Notes: generated from the sequence alone by a model not told the origin. 64,000 nt of DNA from Pseudomonas cuatrocienegasensis (GCF_900110925.1 NZ_FOFP01000002.1:310001-374000); one strand, 5' to 3'; shown: positions 48,980 to 58,411, counted from the stretch's first letter. Translations and numbers: made by a program.

Positions 48980-50191
48980 ATGAACCACGCGTTGAACCAG
49001 TTGCAGCCCTACCCGTTCGAGAAACTGCGCGCCCTGCTCGGCGCCGTGCAGCCGGCGGCCGATAAATCGCCGATCGCCCTGTCGATCGGCGAGCCCAAGC
49101 ACCGTTCGCCGGCCTTCGTCGCCGAGGCCTTGAGCGCCAACCTCGACCAGCTGGCCGTGTACCCGACCACCCAGGGCATCCCGGCGCTGCGCGAAGCCAT
49201 TGCCACCTGGTGCACGGCACGTTTCGGCCTGCCGGCCGGGGTGATCGACCCGGCGCGCCACGTGCTGCCGGTCAACGGTACGCGCGAAGCGCTGTTTGCC
49301 TTCACCCAGACCCTGGTGCAGCGCGATGTCCCTCCACCTCAAGGGCCGGGCCTGGTGGTCAGCCCCAACCCGTTCTACCAGATCTATGAAGGCGCCGCCC
49401 TGCTCGCCGGCGCCCAGCCGCACTACCTGCCGTGCCTCGAAGCGCACGGCTTCAACCCGGACTTCGACGCGGTCAGCGCCGATGTCTGGCAGCGCTGCCA
49501 GATTCTCTTTCTCTGCTCACCCGGCAACCCGACGGGCGCGCTGATCCCGCTCGAGACGCTGAAAAAACTGATCGCCCTGGCCGACCAGTACGACTTCGTG
49601 ATTGCCGCCGACGAGTGCTACAGCGAGCTGTATTTCGACGAAGACAGCCCGCCGCCCGGCCTGCTCAGCGCCTGTGCCGAACTGGGCCGGCATGATTTCA
49701 AACGCTGCGTGGTGTTCCACAGCCTGTCCAAGCGCTCCAACCTGCCGGGGCTGCGCTCGGGCTTTGTTGCCGGTGATGGCGACATTCTGAAATCATTCCT
49801 GCTGTACCGTACCTACCACGGTTGCGCCATGCCGGTGCAAACTCAGCTGGCCAGCGTTGCTGCCTGGCAGGACGAAGCCCACGTTAAAGCCAACCGCGAC
49901 CTGTACCGCGCCAAGTTCGACGCGGTGCTGGCGATTCTCGATGGCGTACTGGACGTGCAGCGCCCCGATGGCGGCTTCTACCTGTGGGCGAAAACGCCGA
50001 TGGATGACGAGACCTTCACCCGTGAGTTGTTCGCCCGCGAACATGTCACCGTGGTACCGGGCTCCTACCTGTCGCGCAGTGTCGACGGGCACAACCCAGG
50101 GGCCGGTCGCGTGCGCATGGCCCTGGTCGCGCCCTTGGCCGAATGTGTGAGCGCCGCCGAGCGAATCCGTGATTTTGTGAAGAGCCTGTAA
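48980..50191 (+). CDS. dapC: succinyldiaminopimelate transaminase
   Basis: DapC is the PLP-dependent aminotransferase that makes N-succinyl-LL-2,6-diaminopimelate in lysine and peptidoglycan synthesis. The 403-residue class I fold has LSIGEPKHRSP, NPFYQIYEGAA, SPGNPTGALIP, DECYSELYF, and the PLP lysine in HSLSKRSNLPGLRSGF. Neighbouring dapD and nearby dapE carry out the steps before and after it. The ATG at 48980 has AGGA nine bases upstream. Confidence 0.96.
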   Translation: MNHALNQLQPYPFEKLRALLGAVQPAADKSPIALSIGEPKHRSPAFVAEALSANLDQLAVYPTTQGIPALREAIATWCTARFGLPAGVIDPARHVLPVNGTREALFAFTQTLVQRDVPPPQGPGLVVSPNPFYQIYEGAALLAGAQPHYLPCLEAHGFNPDFDAVSADVWQRCQILFLCSPGNPTGALIPLETLKKLIALADQYDFVIAADECYSELYFDEDSPPPGLLSACAELGRHDFKRCVVFHSLSKRSNLPGLRSGFVAGDGDILKSFLLYRTYHGCAMPVQTQLASVAAWQDEAHVKANRDLYRAKFDAVLAILDGVLDVQRPDGGFYLWAKTPMDDETFTRELFAREHVTVVPGSYLSRSVDGHNPGAGRVRMALVAPLAECVSAAERIRDFVKSL

Positions 50192-50193
50192 GC

Positions 50194-50541
50194 ATGAGCA
50201 AAACCCTGTTTGGCATCAAAGCCTGCGACACCATGAAAAAAGCCCGCACCTGGCTCGACGAGCACGGCGTGGACTATCAGTTTCATGATTACAAGGCCGC
50301 GGGTATCGACCGTGGCAACCTGGAAAAGTGGTGCGATGAGCATGGTTGGGAAACCGTCCTGAACCGCGCAGGCACCACCTTCCGCAAGCTGGACGAGGCG
50401 CAGAAAAGCGACCTCGACCAGCACAAGGCCATCGAGCTGATGCTCGCTCAGCCGTCGATGATCAAGCGCCCCGTGCTGGATCTCGGCAACCGTACCCTGG
50501 TGGGTTTCAAACCCGAGCGCTACGCCGCCGAACTGGCGTAA
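50194..50541 (+). CDS. ArsC/Spx-family protein (YffB-like)
   Basis: This 115-residue thioredoxin-fold protein begins TLFGIKACDTMKKARTWLDE. The single cysteine followed by the TMKKA helix is the YffB type within the ArsC/Spx family. The second half has NRAGTTFRKLDE and SMIKRPVLD. True arsenate reductases have additional conserved arginines, so arsenate reduction should not be assumed; YffB-like proteins are thought to be glutathione-dependent thiol reductases. It lies two bases after dapC and 29 bases before dapD, in one operon. Confidence 0.88.
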   Translation: MSKTLFGIKACDTMKKARTWLDEHGVDYQFHDYKAAGIDRGNLEKWCDEHGWETVLNRAGTTFRKLDEAQKSDLDQHKAIELMLAQPSMIKRPVLDLGNRTLVGFKPERYAAELA

Positions 50542-50570
50542 CACCCCTATTCGTTGCAAGGAAAATACTC

Positions 50571-51605
50571 ATGAGCACCACTCTTTTCAGCCTGGCTTTC
50601 GGCGTAGGCACACAAAACCGTCAAGGCACCTGGCTGGAAGTCTTCTATGCCCAGCCGCTGCTCAACCCAGCCAGCGAGCTGGTCGCCAAAGTGAGCGAAA
50701 AACTCGGCTACAGCGGCGGCAACCAGGCTATCGCCCTGAGCAACAACCAGGCCGGCGATCTGGCCGAAGCACTCAAGTCCATTGATGCCGTGCAGTCCGC
50801 CCTGCTGACGCGCCTGGCCGAGAGCCAGAAGCCGCTGGTGGTCACCCTGCTGGCCGAAGACGCGGCCCTGAGCAGCACCCCTGAGGCCTACCTCAAGCTG
50901 CACCTGCTGTCGCACCGCCTGGTCAAACCCCACGGCCTGAACCTGGCCGGGATCTTCCCGCTGCTGCCGAACGTGGCCTGGACCAGCCAGGGCGCCATCG
51001 ACCTCGCTGAGCTGGCTGAGCGTCAGTTGGAAGCGCGCCTGAAAGGCGAGCTCCTGGAAGTCTTCTCGGTCGACAAATTCCCGAAAATGACCGACTACGT
51101 GGTGCCCGCCGGCGTGCGCATTGCTGACAGCGCGCGCATTCGCCTGGGCGCCTACGTGGGCGAAGGCACCACCGTAATGCATGAAGGTTTCGTCAACTTC
51201 AACGCTGGCACCGCAGGCCCGGGCATGATCGAAGGTCGCGTCTCGGCGGGCGTGTTCGTCGGCAAGGGTTCCGACCTGGGCGGCGGCTGCTCGACCATGG
51301 GCACCTTGTCCGGTGGCGGCAATATCGTGATCTCTGTGGGCGAAGGCTGCCTGATCGGTGCCAACGCCGGTATCGGCATTCCCCTGGGCGACCGCAATAC
51401 CGTCGAGGCAGGCCTGTACATCACTGCCGGTACCAAAGTCGCGCTGCTCGACGACCAGGGCCAACTGGTCAAGCAGGTCAAGGCCCGCGACCTGGCCGGC
51501 CAGCCAGACCTGCTGTTCCGCCGTAACTCGGTGAACGGCGCCGTGGAGTGCAAGACCCACAAATCGGCGATCGAGCTAAATGAAGCCCTGCACGCGCACA
51601 ACTGA
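50571..51605 (+). CDS. dapD: 2,3,4,5-tetrahydropyridine-2,6-dicarboxylate N-succinyltransferase
   Basis: DapD succinylates tetrahydrodipicolinate, the step before DapC. The 344-residue protein is the long form found in Pseudomonas, with an N-terminal alpha/beta domain and a left-handed beta helix (AGVRIADSARIRLGAYVG, then EGTTVMHEGFVNFNAGT and KGSDLGGGCSTMGTLSGG). AAGGAA precedes the ATG. Two palindromic repeats follow the gene. Confidence 0.97.
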   Translation: MSTTLFSLAFGVGTQNRQGTWLEVFYAQPLLNPASELVAKVSEKLGYSGGNQAIALSNNQAGDLAEALKSIDAVQSALLTRLAESQKPLVVTLLAEDAALSSTPEAYLKLHLLSHRLVKPHGLNLAGIFPLLPNVAWTSQGAIDLAELAERQLEARLKGELLEVFSVDKFPKMTDYVVPAGVRIADSARIRLGAYVGEGTTVMHEGFVNFNAGTAGPGMIEGRVSAGVFVGKGSDLGGGCSTMGTLSGGGNIVISVGEGCLIGANAGIGIPLGDRNTVEAGLYITAGTKVALLDDQGQLVKQVKARDLAGQPDLLFRRNSVNGAVECKTHKSAIELNEALHAHN

Positions 51606-51612
51606 AAAGTTG

Positions 51613-51737
51613 GTTTAAAGCTGCTGCGCTCGGCTATGCGGCGTTGAACTCAAGCTCAAAATGCTCATGTACATTCGTACACTCCGCTTTTTCGCTTGAG
51701 TTCGCCTTGCCTAGCCTTCGCTCGCTACGCTTTAAAA
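51613..51737. repeat. large imperfect palindrome after dapD
   Basis: Outer arms TTTAAAGC near 51614 and GCTTTAAA near 51730 pair. Inner arms GAACTCAAG at 51646-51654 and CTTGAGTTC at 51695-51703 pair perfectly. The roughly 125-bp unit has the look of a mobile palindromic repeat; I recall similar elements in several pseudomonads. Confidence 0.65.
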
Positions 51738-51759
51738 ACAACTTTTGGGTAGCAGCTTT

Positions 51760-51829
51760 GTAGGATGGGTTGAGCATCGCGATACCCATCACGCTCATTA
51801 TGGGTATCGCTGCGCTCAACCCATCCTAC
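51760..51829. repeat. GTAGGATGGGTTGAGC palindromic repeat in front of csdA
   Basis: GTAGGATGGGTTGAGC at 51760-51775 is mirrored by GCTCAACCCATCCTAC at 51814-51829, and GCGATACCCAT by ATGGGTATCGC inside. The element ends 18 bases before the csdA start codon and makes up most of its leader. It is a repeat type common in Pseudomonas intergenic regions. Confidence 0.75.
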
Positions 51830-51847
51830 GGTCTCGATTGCCTGCAC

Positions 51848-53053
51848 ATGCCTATCCATTCCCCCTGGCGCACCGACTTCCCTGGCATTCTGGCCCTTGC
51901 GGCCGAAGGCCAGACCTACCTGGACAGCGCCGCCACCGCGCAAAAGCCCCAGGCCATGCTTGATGCCCTGCTCGGCTATTACGCCGGCGGCGCCGCCAAT
52001 GTGCACCGCGCCCAGCATCTGCCGGGCGAGCGCGCGACTCGCGCCTTCGAGGCCACGCGGGCAAAAGCCGCGCGCTGGCTGAACGCCCCTGCTGCCGAGC
52101 AACTGATCTTCACCCGCAGTGCCACCGAGGCGTTCAACCTGCTGGCCTATGGCTTGGAGCAGCGCTTTCAGCCGGGTGATGAGATCGTTATCAGCGCCCT
52201 GGAACACCACGCCAACCTGCTGCCCTGGCAGCAACTGGCGTTGCGCCGTCAGCTCAAACTGGTGGTGCTGCCGCTGGATCACAGCGGCCTGATCAACCTG
52301 GACCAGGCCGCGCAGTTGATCACCCCGCGCACTCGGCTGTTGGCGATCAGCCAGCTGTCCAACGTGCTCGGCAGTTGGCAGCCGCTTGCCCCGCTACTGA
52401 CATTGGCCCGCGCCCAGGGCGCACTGAGCGTGGTCGATGGCGCCCAGGGCGTAGTCCATGGCCGGCCGGATGTGCAGGCACTGGACTGCGATTTCTACGT
52501 CTGCTCCAGCCACAAACTCTATGGCCCGGACGGCGTCGGCCTGCTTTACGGCCGCAATGACGCGCTGCAGCAGTTGGCGCCCTGGCAGTTTGGCGGCGAG
52601 ATGCTGCTGCACACCGACTACGCCAGCGCCACCTTCCGCCCCGCGCCCCTGGGTTTTGAGGCCGGCACGCCGCCGATTGCCGCGGTGATCGCCCTGGGCG
52701 CCGCCATCGACTACCTGGGCAGCCTCGACGCCAGTGCCGTCAGTGCCCACGAAGCCACCCTGCATGCCGAATTGCTCAGCGGCCTGCAGCAGCGCCGCGG
52801 CGTGCGTGTATTGGGTTCACCGAACGTCGCCCTGGCCAGCTTTGTGGTCGAGGGCGTGCACCATGCCGACCTCGCCCACCTGCTGAGTGAGCAAGGCATT
52901 GCCGTGCGCGCCGGTCACCACTGCGCCATGCCGCTGCTGCAAGGGCTTGGCCTCAGCGGCGCAGTTCGCGTGTCCCTGGGCGTGTATAACGATGGCGACG
53001 ACCTGCAGCGCTTTTTCAACGCGCTGGATCAAGCCCTGGAGTTGCTGCAATGA
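51848..53053 (+). CDS. csdA: cysteine desulfurase CsdA
   Basis: CsdA takes sulfur from cysteine as a persulfide for iron-sulfur and other sulfur pathways. The 401-residue class V aminotransferase-fold protein has the PLP lysine at residue 223 in SSHKLYGP and the persulfide cysteine at 359 in RAGHHCAMP (E. coli CsdA C358). These numbers assume the ATG at 51848, where homology begins (MPIHSPWRTDFPGI). There is no visible ribosome binding site: the upstream sequence is the palindromic repeat. The acceptor partner csdE overlaps downstream. Confidence 0.95.
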   Translation: MPIHSPWRTDFPGILALAAEGQTYLDSAATAQKPQAMLDALLGYYAGGAANVHRAQHLPGERATRAFEATRAKAARWLNAPAAEQLIFTRSATEAFNLLAYGLEQRFQPGDEIVISALEHHANLLPWQQLALRRQLKLVVLPLDHSGLINLDQAAQLITPRTRLLAISQLSNVLGSWQPLAPLLTLARAQGALSVVDGAQGVVHGRPDVQALDCDFYVCSSHKLYGPDGVGLLYGRNDALQQLAPWQFGGEMLLHTDYASATFRPAPLGFEAGTPPIAAVIALGAAIDYLGSLDASAVSAHEATLHAELLSGLQQRRGVRVLGSPNVALASFVVEGVHHADLAHLLSEQGIAVRAGHHCAMPLLQGLGLSGAVRVSLGVYNDGDDLQRFFNALDQALELLQ

Positions 53054-53487
53054 GCCTGCCCGCTACGGCGCAAAGCGCGTTGGACGCCTTCGCCGCCTGC
53101 CCCGGCTGGGAGCAGCGCGCGCGCCTGCTGATGCAGTGGGGCGATCAGCTCGCACCGCTCACCGATGCCGAGCGCTGTGAAGCGAACCGGGTAACCGGCT
53201 GCGAAAGCCAGGTCTGGTTGCTGGCCGAGCACGCGGACGGGCACTGGCAGTTTCGCGCCAGCAGTGATGCGCGCCTGCTACGCGGTCTGCTGGCTCTGTT
53301 GTTGGCCCGGGTCAATGGCCTGACCCGGGCCGAGATGGCGCACCTGGACCTGCCGGCCTGGTTTAGCCAGCTTGGCCTGGCCCGTCATCTGTCACCCTCG
53401 CGCAGCAATGGCCTGCAGGCTGTGCTGGCGCGCATGCAGCTGCTCGAGAGCGCTGATCAGGGCGCAGGGGCGCCAACCATCAGCTAG
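53050..53487 (+). CDS. csdE: sulfur acceptor protein CsdE (SufE family)
   Basis: CsdE accepts sulfane sulfur from CsdA and stimulates it. The 145-residue SufE-fold protein has the acceptor cysteine at residue 51 in VTGCESQVWL. It also has LLALLLARVNGLTRAEM, and SPSRSNGLQAVLARM near the C-terminus. Its ATG overlaps the csdA stop by 4 bases. The last 8 bases overlap the end of the opposite gene tcdA, whose E. coli homologue uses CsdA-CsdE for its sulfur chemistry. Confidence 0.93.
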   Translation: MSLPATAQSALDAFAACPGWEQRARLLMQWGDQLAPLTDAERCEANRVTGCESQVWLLAEHADGHWQFRASSDARLLRGLLALLLARVNGLTRAEMAHLDLPAWFSQLGLARHLSPSRSNGLQAVLARMQLLESADQGAGAPTIS

Positions 53488-54289
53488 CCGATTGCCGCTC
53501 CGCAGGCCTGCGCGTGCCGGCCACCAGCTTATCGACCACCCGTGCGGCGGCGATCATGCCGAAGGTCGCGGTGACCATCATCACCGCGCCCATTCCACCC
53601 GCGCAGTCGAGCCGTACTCCATCACCGACGAACACCTTCGAGGCGCAGACGCTGCCGTCCGGCTTGGGGTAGCGCAGTTGCTCGGTGGAATACACGCAGG
53701 GCACGCTGTAGTTGCGCCCCGCGGTGCGGGAAAAGCCGTAGTCGCGGCGCAGGGTGGAGCGCACCTTGGAAGCCAGGGGGTCGTTCCAGGCTTTGTTCAG
53801 GTCGCCGACCTGGATCTGCGTGGGGTCGATCTGCCCACCTGCGCCGCCAGTGGTAATGATCTGAATCTTGCGCCGCTTGCACCAGGCGATCAGCGCCGCC
53901 TTGGCGTTGACGCTGTCGATGCAGTCGATCACCGCATCCAGCTGCTCGGTGATATACACAGCCATGGTCTCGCGGGTGACGAAATCCGCCACCGCATGCA
54001 CCACACAGGCCGGGTTGATGGCGCGGATGCGCTCGGCCATGACTTCGACCTTGGCCTGGCCAACGGTGCTGTTCAAGGCATGCAACTGCCGGTTAGTGTT
54101 GCTGATGCACACGTCGTCGAGGTCGAACAGGGAGATTTCCCCGACCCCGGAGCGGGCCAGGGCTTCAGCCGCCCAGGAGCCGACACCGCCGATCCCCACC
54201 ACAGCCACATGGGCGGCGGCCAGGCGCTCGGCTCCCTCACGCCCATACAGGCGCGCAATGCCGGCAAAGCGCTGTTCATCGAGCTGCAT
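53480..54289 (-). CDS. tcdA: tRNA threonylcarbamoyladenosine dehydratase TcdA (CsdL)
   Basis: TcdA uses ATP to cyclise t6A to ct6A at position 37 of ANN-decoding tRNAs. The 269-residue E1-like protein has the nucleotide-binding GIGGVGSWA at residues 32-40, DLDDVCISNTNRQLHAL, and DAVIDCIDSVNAKAALIAWC. The ATG at 54289 is the family start. It faces csdA-csdE tail to tail, matching the functional CsdA-CsdE-CsdL link known in E. coli. Confidence 0.95.
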   Translation of the reverse strand: MQLDEQRFAGIARLYGREGAERLAAAHVAVVGIGGVGSWAAEALARSGVGEISLFDLDDVCISNTNRQLHALNSTVGQAKVEVMAERIRAINPACVVHAVADFVTRETMAVYITEQLDAVIDCIDSVNAKAALIAWCKRRKIQIITTGGAGGQIDPTQIQVGDLNKAWNDPLASKVRSTLRRDYGFSRTAGRNYSVPCVYSTEQLRYPKPDGSVCASKVFVGDGVRLDCAGGMGAVMMVTATFGMIAAARVVDKLVAGTRRPAERQSAS

Positions 54290-54514
54290 CCACCACCCCC
54301 GCAATCGTTTCAGGCGCGCATTATAGGAAGCTGACCGGCATCCCCCAAGCCTTGCCTGCACAGGCGAGTCGAACCAAGACTGTGGCGCCGTGATCCAAGC
54401 CTGTACGCGGGTGCTGTCAGCCGCTATACAGTCACCAGACGCCGGAGTAGCATGCGCGCCAACCGGCGTTCGCCGGCTTTCCCCCAGTTCCCCGCTTCGG
54501 AACCTGATACCGCC

Positions 54515-57109
54515 ATGCCTTCGCGTAAATTCGGACTCAACCTGATCGTCTTTCTGGTGATCGCTGCCTTGTTCACCGGCTTCTGGGCGCTGTACAACCG
54601 CCCGGTGACCGCCCCGGACTGGCCCGAGCAGATTGCCGGCTTCTCGTATTCGCCCTTCCGCCAGGGCCAGAATCCGCAGCAGGACATCTACCCCAACGAC
54701 GACCAGATCCGTGAGGACCTGGAGCTGCTCAGCAAGCACACTGACAATATCCGCACCTATTCAGTGGACGGCACCCTGGAGCGCATCCCGCTGCTGGCCG
54801 AAGAATTTGGCCTGCGCGTGACCCTGGGTGTGTGGATCAGCCCGGACGAAGAGCGCAACGAACGGGAGATGGCCAAGGCCATCGAGATCGCCAATAACTC
54901 GCGCAGCGTGGTGCGTGTGGTGGTGGGCAACGAAGCCCTGTTCCGCCGGGAAATCACCACCCAGAACCTGATCAAATACCTCGACCGCATGCGCGCAGCG
55001 GTCAAGGTACCGGTCACCACGTCCGAGCAGTGGCACATCTGGGACGAATACCCGGAGCTGGCCGAACACACCGATCTGGTCGCCGCCCACGTGCTGCCGT
55101 ACTGGGAATTCATCCCCATGGAGGACTCGACCCAGTTCGTCCTCGACCGCGCCCGCGACCTGAAAAAACTCTTCCCGAAAAAGCCCCTGCTGCTCTCGGA
55201 AGTCGGCTGGCCGAGTAACGGCCGCATGCGTGGCGGTGCCGATGCCAGCCAGGCGGACCAGGCCATCTACCTGCGCACCCTGGTCAACACGCTCAACGCC
55301 CAGGGCTACAACTACTTCGTCATCGAAGCCTTCGACCAGCCCTGGAAGATCAGCGACGAAGGTTCGGTGGGTGCCTATTGGGGCGTCTACAACCTTGAGC
55401 GCCAGGCCAAGTTCAACTTCGAAGGCCCGGTAGTTGCCATCCCGCAGTGGCGCCTGTTGGCCATCGCCTCGGTGGTCATGGCCCTGATGGCCCTGGCCCT
55501 GATGCTGATCGACGGCAGCAGCCTGCGCCAGCGCGGCCGTACCTTCCTCACCGTCGTAGCCTTCGCCGGCGGCTCGGCCCTGGTGTGGATCGGCTACGAC
55601 TATAGCCAGCAGTACAGCACCTGGTTCAGCACCCTGGTGGGTTTGCTGCTGGGCGTCGGCGCCATCGGTGTGTTTATCGTGCTGCTCACCGAAGCCCACG
55701 AACTGGCCGAAACCGTGTGGACGCAAAAACGTCGCCGACCATTCGAACCGGTACTCGGCGACAGCGCGTTCCGCCCCAAGGTGTCGATCCACGTGCCCTG
55801 TTACAACGAGCCGCCGGAGATGGTCAAACAGACCCTCGATGCCCTGGCCAAGCTCGACTACCCGAACTTTGAAGTGTTGATCATCGACAACAACACCAAA
55901 GACCCGGCCGTGTGGGAGCCGGTGCAGGCCTACTGTGAAGAGCTAGGCCCGCGCTTTCGCTTCTTCCATGTGTCGCCATTGGCCGGCTTCAAGGGCGGTG
56001 CGCTGAACTACATCCTGCCGCACACGGCGCCCGACGCCGAGGTTGTAGCCGTGATCGATGCCGACTACTGCGTCGACCCCAACTGGCTCAAGTACATGGT
56101 GCCGCACTTCGCTGACCCGAGCATTGCCGTAGTGCAGTCGCCGCAGGACTACCGCGACGGCAAGGAGAGCATCTTCAAGAAGCTCTGCTACGCCGAGTAC
56201 AAGGGCTTCTTCCACATCGGCATGATCACCCGCAACGACCGCAACGCGATCATCCAGCACGGCACCATGACCATGATCCGCCGTAGCGTGATGGACGAGC
56301 TGAAGTGGGCCGACTGGACTATCTGCGAAGACGCCGAGCTGGGCCTGCGCGTGTTCAAGAAGGGCTACGCCGCTGCCTACGCGCACAACAGCTTCGGTCA
56401 GGGCCTGATGCCCGACACCTTTATCGACTTCAAGAAGCAACGCTTCCGCTGGGCCTATGGCGCCATTCAGATCATGAAGGGCCACGCGCGTAGCCTGTTT
56501 CTGGGTAAAGACTCGCAACTCAAGCGCGGCCAGCGCTACCACTTTATCGCCGGCTGGCTGCCGTGGGTTGCCGATGGCCTGAACATCTTCTTCACCGTCG
56601 GCGCCCTGCTCTGGTCTGCGGCCATGATCATCGTGCCGCAGCGGGTCGACCCGCCGTTGCTGATCTTCGCCATCCCGCCACTGGCGCTGTTCGTATTCAA
56701 GGTAGGCAAGATCGTCTTCCTCTACCGCCGCGCGGTCGGGGTCAACCTCAAGGATGCCTTCTCCGCAGCGCTGGCCGGTCTGGCGTTGTCGCACACCATC
56801 GCCAAGGCGGTGCTGTATGGCTTCTTCACCACCAGCATCCCGTTCTTCCGTACGCCGAAGATGCGCAGCAGCCACGGTATGCTGATGGCCCTGTCGGAAG
56901 CCCGCGAAGAAGTATTCATCATGCTTCTGCTGTGGGGCGCGGCTGTAGGCATCGGCATCGTCCAGGGCCTGCCAAGCGCCGACGTGAAGTTCTGGGTGGC
57001 CATGCTGCTGGTGCAGTCGCTGCCGTACCTGGCCGCGCTGATCATGGCGCTGCTGTCGTCGCTGCCCAAGCCCATCGAAGAAACTGACGATCAACCTGTC
57101 GCGGTTTAA
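54515..57109 (+). CDS. ndvB: membrane beta-glucan synthase/transglycosylase, GH17-GT2 fusion (NdvB-like)
   Basis: The 864-residue protein has one N-terminal membrane helix, then a periplasmic GH17 domain (about residues 40-320) with the likely acid/base Glu140 in VVVGNEALFR and nucleophile Glu229 in LLLSEVGWPS. Two or three membrane helices follow. The cytoplasmic GT2 synthase has DAD at 515-517, ICEDAE with Asp606 and QRFRW at 642-646, and more helices close the protein. The family makes and remodels beta-1,3-linked (often cyclic) glucans. P. aeruginosa NdvB (PA1163) has this layout and affects biofilm antibiotic tolerance. The start has a weak ribosome binding site. Confidence 0.88.
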   Translation: MPSRKFGLNLIVFLVIAALFTGFWALYNRPVTAPDWPEQIAGFSYSPFRQGQNPQQDIYPNDDQIREDLELLSKHTDNIRTYSVDGTLERIPLLAEEFGLRVTLGVWISPDEERNEREMAKAIEIANNSRSVVRVVVGNEALFRREITTQNLIKYLDRMRAAVKVPVTTSEQWHIWDEYPELAEHTDLVAAHVLPYWEFIPMEDSTQFVLDRARDLKKLFPKKPLLLSEVGWPSNGRMRGGADASQADQAIYLRTLVNTLNAQGYNYFVIEAFDQPWKISDEGSVGAYWGVYNLERQAKFNFEGPVVAIPQWRLLAIASVVMALMALALMLIDGSSLRQRGRTFLTVVAFAGGSALVWIGYDYSQQYSTWFSTLVGLLLGVGAIGVFIVLLTEAHELAETVWTQKRRRPFEPVLGDSAFRPKVSIHVPCYNEPPEMVKQTLDALAKLDYPNFEVLIIDNNTKDPAVWEPVQAYCEELGPRFRFFHVSPLAGFKGGALNYILPHTAPDAEVVAVIDADYCVDPNWLKYMVPHFADPSIAVVQSPQDYRDGKESIFKKLCYAEYKGFFHIGMITRNDRNAIIQHGTMTMIRRSVMDELKWADWTICEDAELGLRVFKKGYAAAYAHNSFGQGLMPDTFIDFKKQRFRWAYGAIQIMKGHARSLFLGKDSQLKRGQRYHFIAGWLPWVADGLNIFFTVGALLWSAAMIIVPQRVDPPLLIFAIPPLALFVFKVGKIVFLYRRAVGVNLKDAFSAALAGLALSHTIAKAVLYGFFTTSIPFFRTPKMRSSHGMLMALSEAREEVFIMLLLWGAAVGIGIVQGLPSADVKFWVAMLLVQSLPYLAALIMALLSSLPKPIEETDDQPVAV

Positions 57110-57130
57110 TCCGCGCGCAGCACATAGCAG

Positions 57131-57155
57131 ACGGCGGCCAAGGGCCGCCGTTTTG
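57131..57155 (+). terminator. terminator after the glucan synthase gene
   Basis: ACGGCGGCC and GGCCGCCGT pair around AAG, followed by TTTGCTTT, 21 bases after the stop codon and before dapE. Confidence 0.85.
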
Positions 57156-57200
57156 CTTTAAGATGTCGACCTTTCCCGCACTGCCCGCCCTGGAGCCGCA

Positions 57201-58355
57201 ATGACCGCCCCGTCCACGCCCCTCACGCCCACCCTGGAACTGGCCTGCGACCTGATCCGTCGCCCTTCGGTGACACCGGTCGACGAGGGCTGCCAGGAAC
57301 TGATGATGCGCCGCCTGGCCGCCATCGGCTTTGCGCTCGAACCCATGCGCATCGAAGACGTGGACAACTTCTGGGCCAGCCACGGCCAGGACGACGGCCC
57401 GGTGCTGTGCTTCGCCGGCCACACCGACGTAGTCCCCACCGGCCCGTTGCAGGCCTGGCAACACCAGCCATTCGACGCCCTGATCGACGCCGACGGTATG
57501 CTCTGCGGGCGCGGCGCGGCTGACATGAAGGGCAGCCTGGCCTCGATGATCATCGCCGTGGAGCGCTTTGTCGCCGAGTACCCGCTGCACAAGGGGCGCA
57601 TCGCCTTCCTGATTACCAGCGACGAAGAAGGCCCGGCCCATCACGGCACCAAAGCCGTAGTCGAGCGCCTGCGCGCGCGCAATGAGCGTCTGGACTGGTG
57701 CATCGTCGGCGAGCCCTCGAGCACCACCCTGGTCGGTGACGTGGTCAAGAACGGCCGCCGTGGCTCCCTCGGCGCCACCCTCACCGTGCGCGGCAAGCAG
57801 GGCCACGTGGCCTACCCGCACCTGGCGAAGAACCCGATTCACCTCGCCGCCCCGGCCCTGGCCGAACTGGCTGCCGAACACTGGGACGCCGGCAACGCCT
57901 TCTTCCCGCCGACCAGCTTCCAGGTGTCCAACCTCAACGCCGGCACCGGCGCGACCAACGTCATCCCCGGTGAGCTGAAGGCGGTGTTCAACTTCCGTTT
58001 CTCCACCGAGTCAACGGTCGAAGGCCTGCAGCAGCGGGTCAATGCCATCCTCGACAAGCATGGCCTGGACTACCACATCGACTGGGCGCTGTCGGGCCTG
58101 CCGTTCCTCACCGAGCCGGGTGCACTGCTAGACGCCGTCGCCGCCAGCATCCGCAGCGTCACCGGCCGCGAAACTACGCCGAGCACCAGCGGCGGCACCT
58201 CGGACGGGCGCTTTATCGCCACTCTGGGCACCCAGGTGGTCGAGCTTGGCCCGGTCAACGCCACCATCCACCAGATCGACGAGCGCGTGCTGGCCAGCGA
58301 CCTGGATGTGCTGACCGAAATCTATTACCAGACCCTGGTCAAGCTGCTCGCCTGA
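57201..58355 (+). CDS. dapE: succinyl-diaminopimelate desuccinylase
   Basis: DapE removes succinate to give LL-diaminopimelate, completing the branch begun by DapD and DapC. The 384-residue M20-family zinc enzyme has the metal ligands in [12 protein letters not shown] (His74, Asp76), [12 protein letters not shown] and TSDEEGPA (catalytic and bridging Asp/Glu), and the C-terminal [11 protein letters not shown] with [15 protein letters not shown] precedes the ATG. It is transcribed with rlmA downstream. Confidence 0.98.
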   Translation: MTAPSTPLTPTLELACDLIRRPSVTPVDEGCQELMMRRLAAIGFALEPMRIEDVDNFWASHGQDDGPVLCFAGHTDVVPTGPLQAWQHQPFDALIDADGMLCGRGAADMKGSLASMIIAVERFVAEYPLHKGRIAFLITSDEEGPAHHGTKAVVERLRARNERLDWCIVGEPSSTTLVGDVVKNGRRGSLGATLTVRGKQGHVAYPHLAKNPIHLAAPALAELAAEHWDAGNAFFPPTSFQVSNLNAGTGATNVIPGELKAVFNFRFSTESTVEGLQQRVNAILDKHGLDYHIDWALSGLPFLTEPGALLDAVAASIRSVTGRETTPSTSGGTSDGRFIATLGTQVVELGPVNATIHQIDERVLASDLDVLTEIYYQTLVKLLA

Positions 58356-58411
58356 CCCTGCCGCCCGGCGCCGCGCGCCGGGTTTCGTCCGCACAGCCTT
58401 CGGAACGCCCC

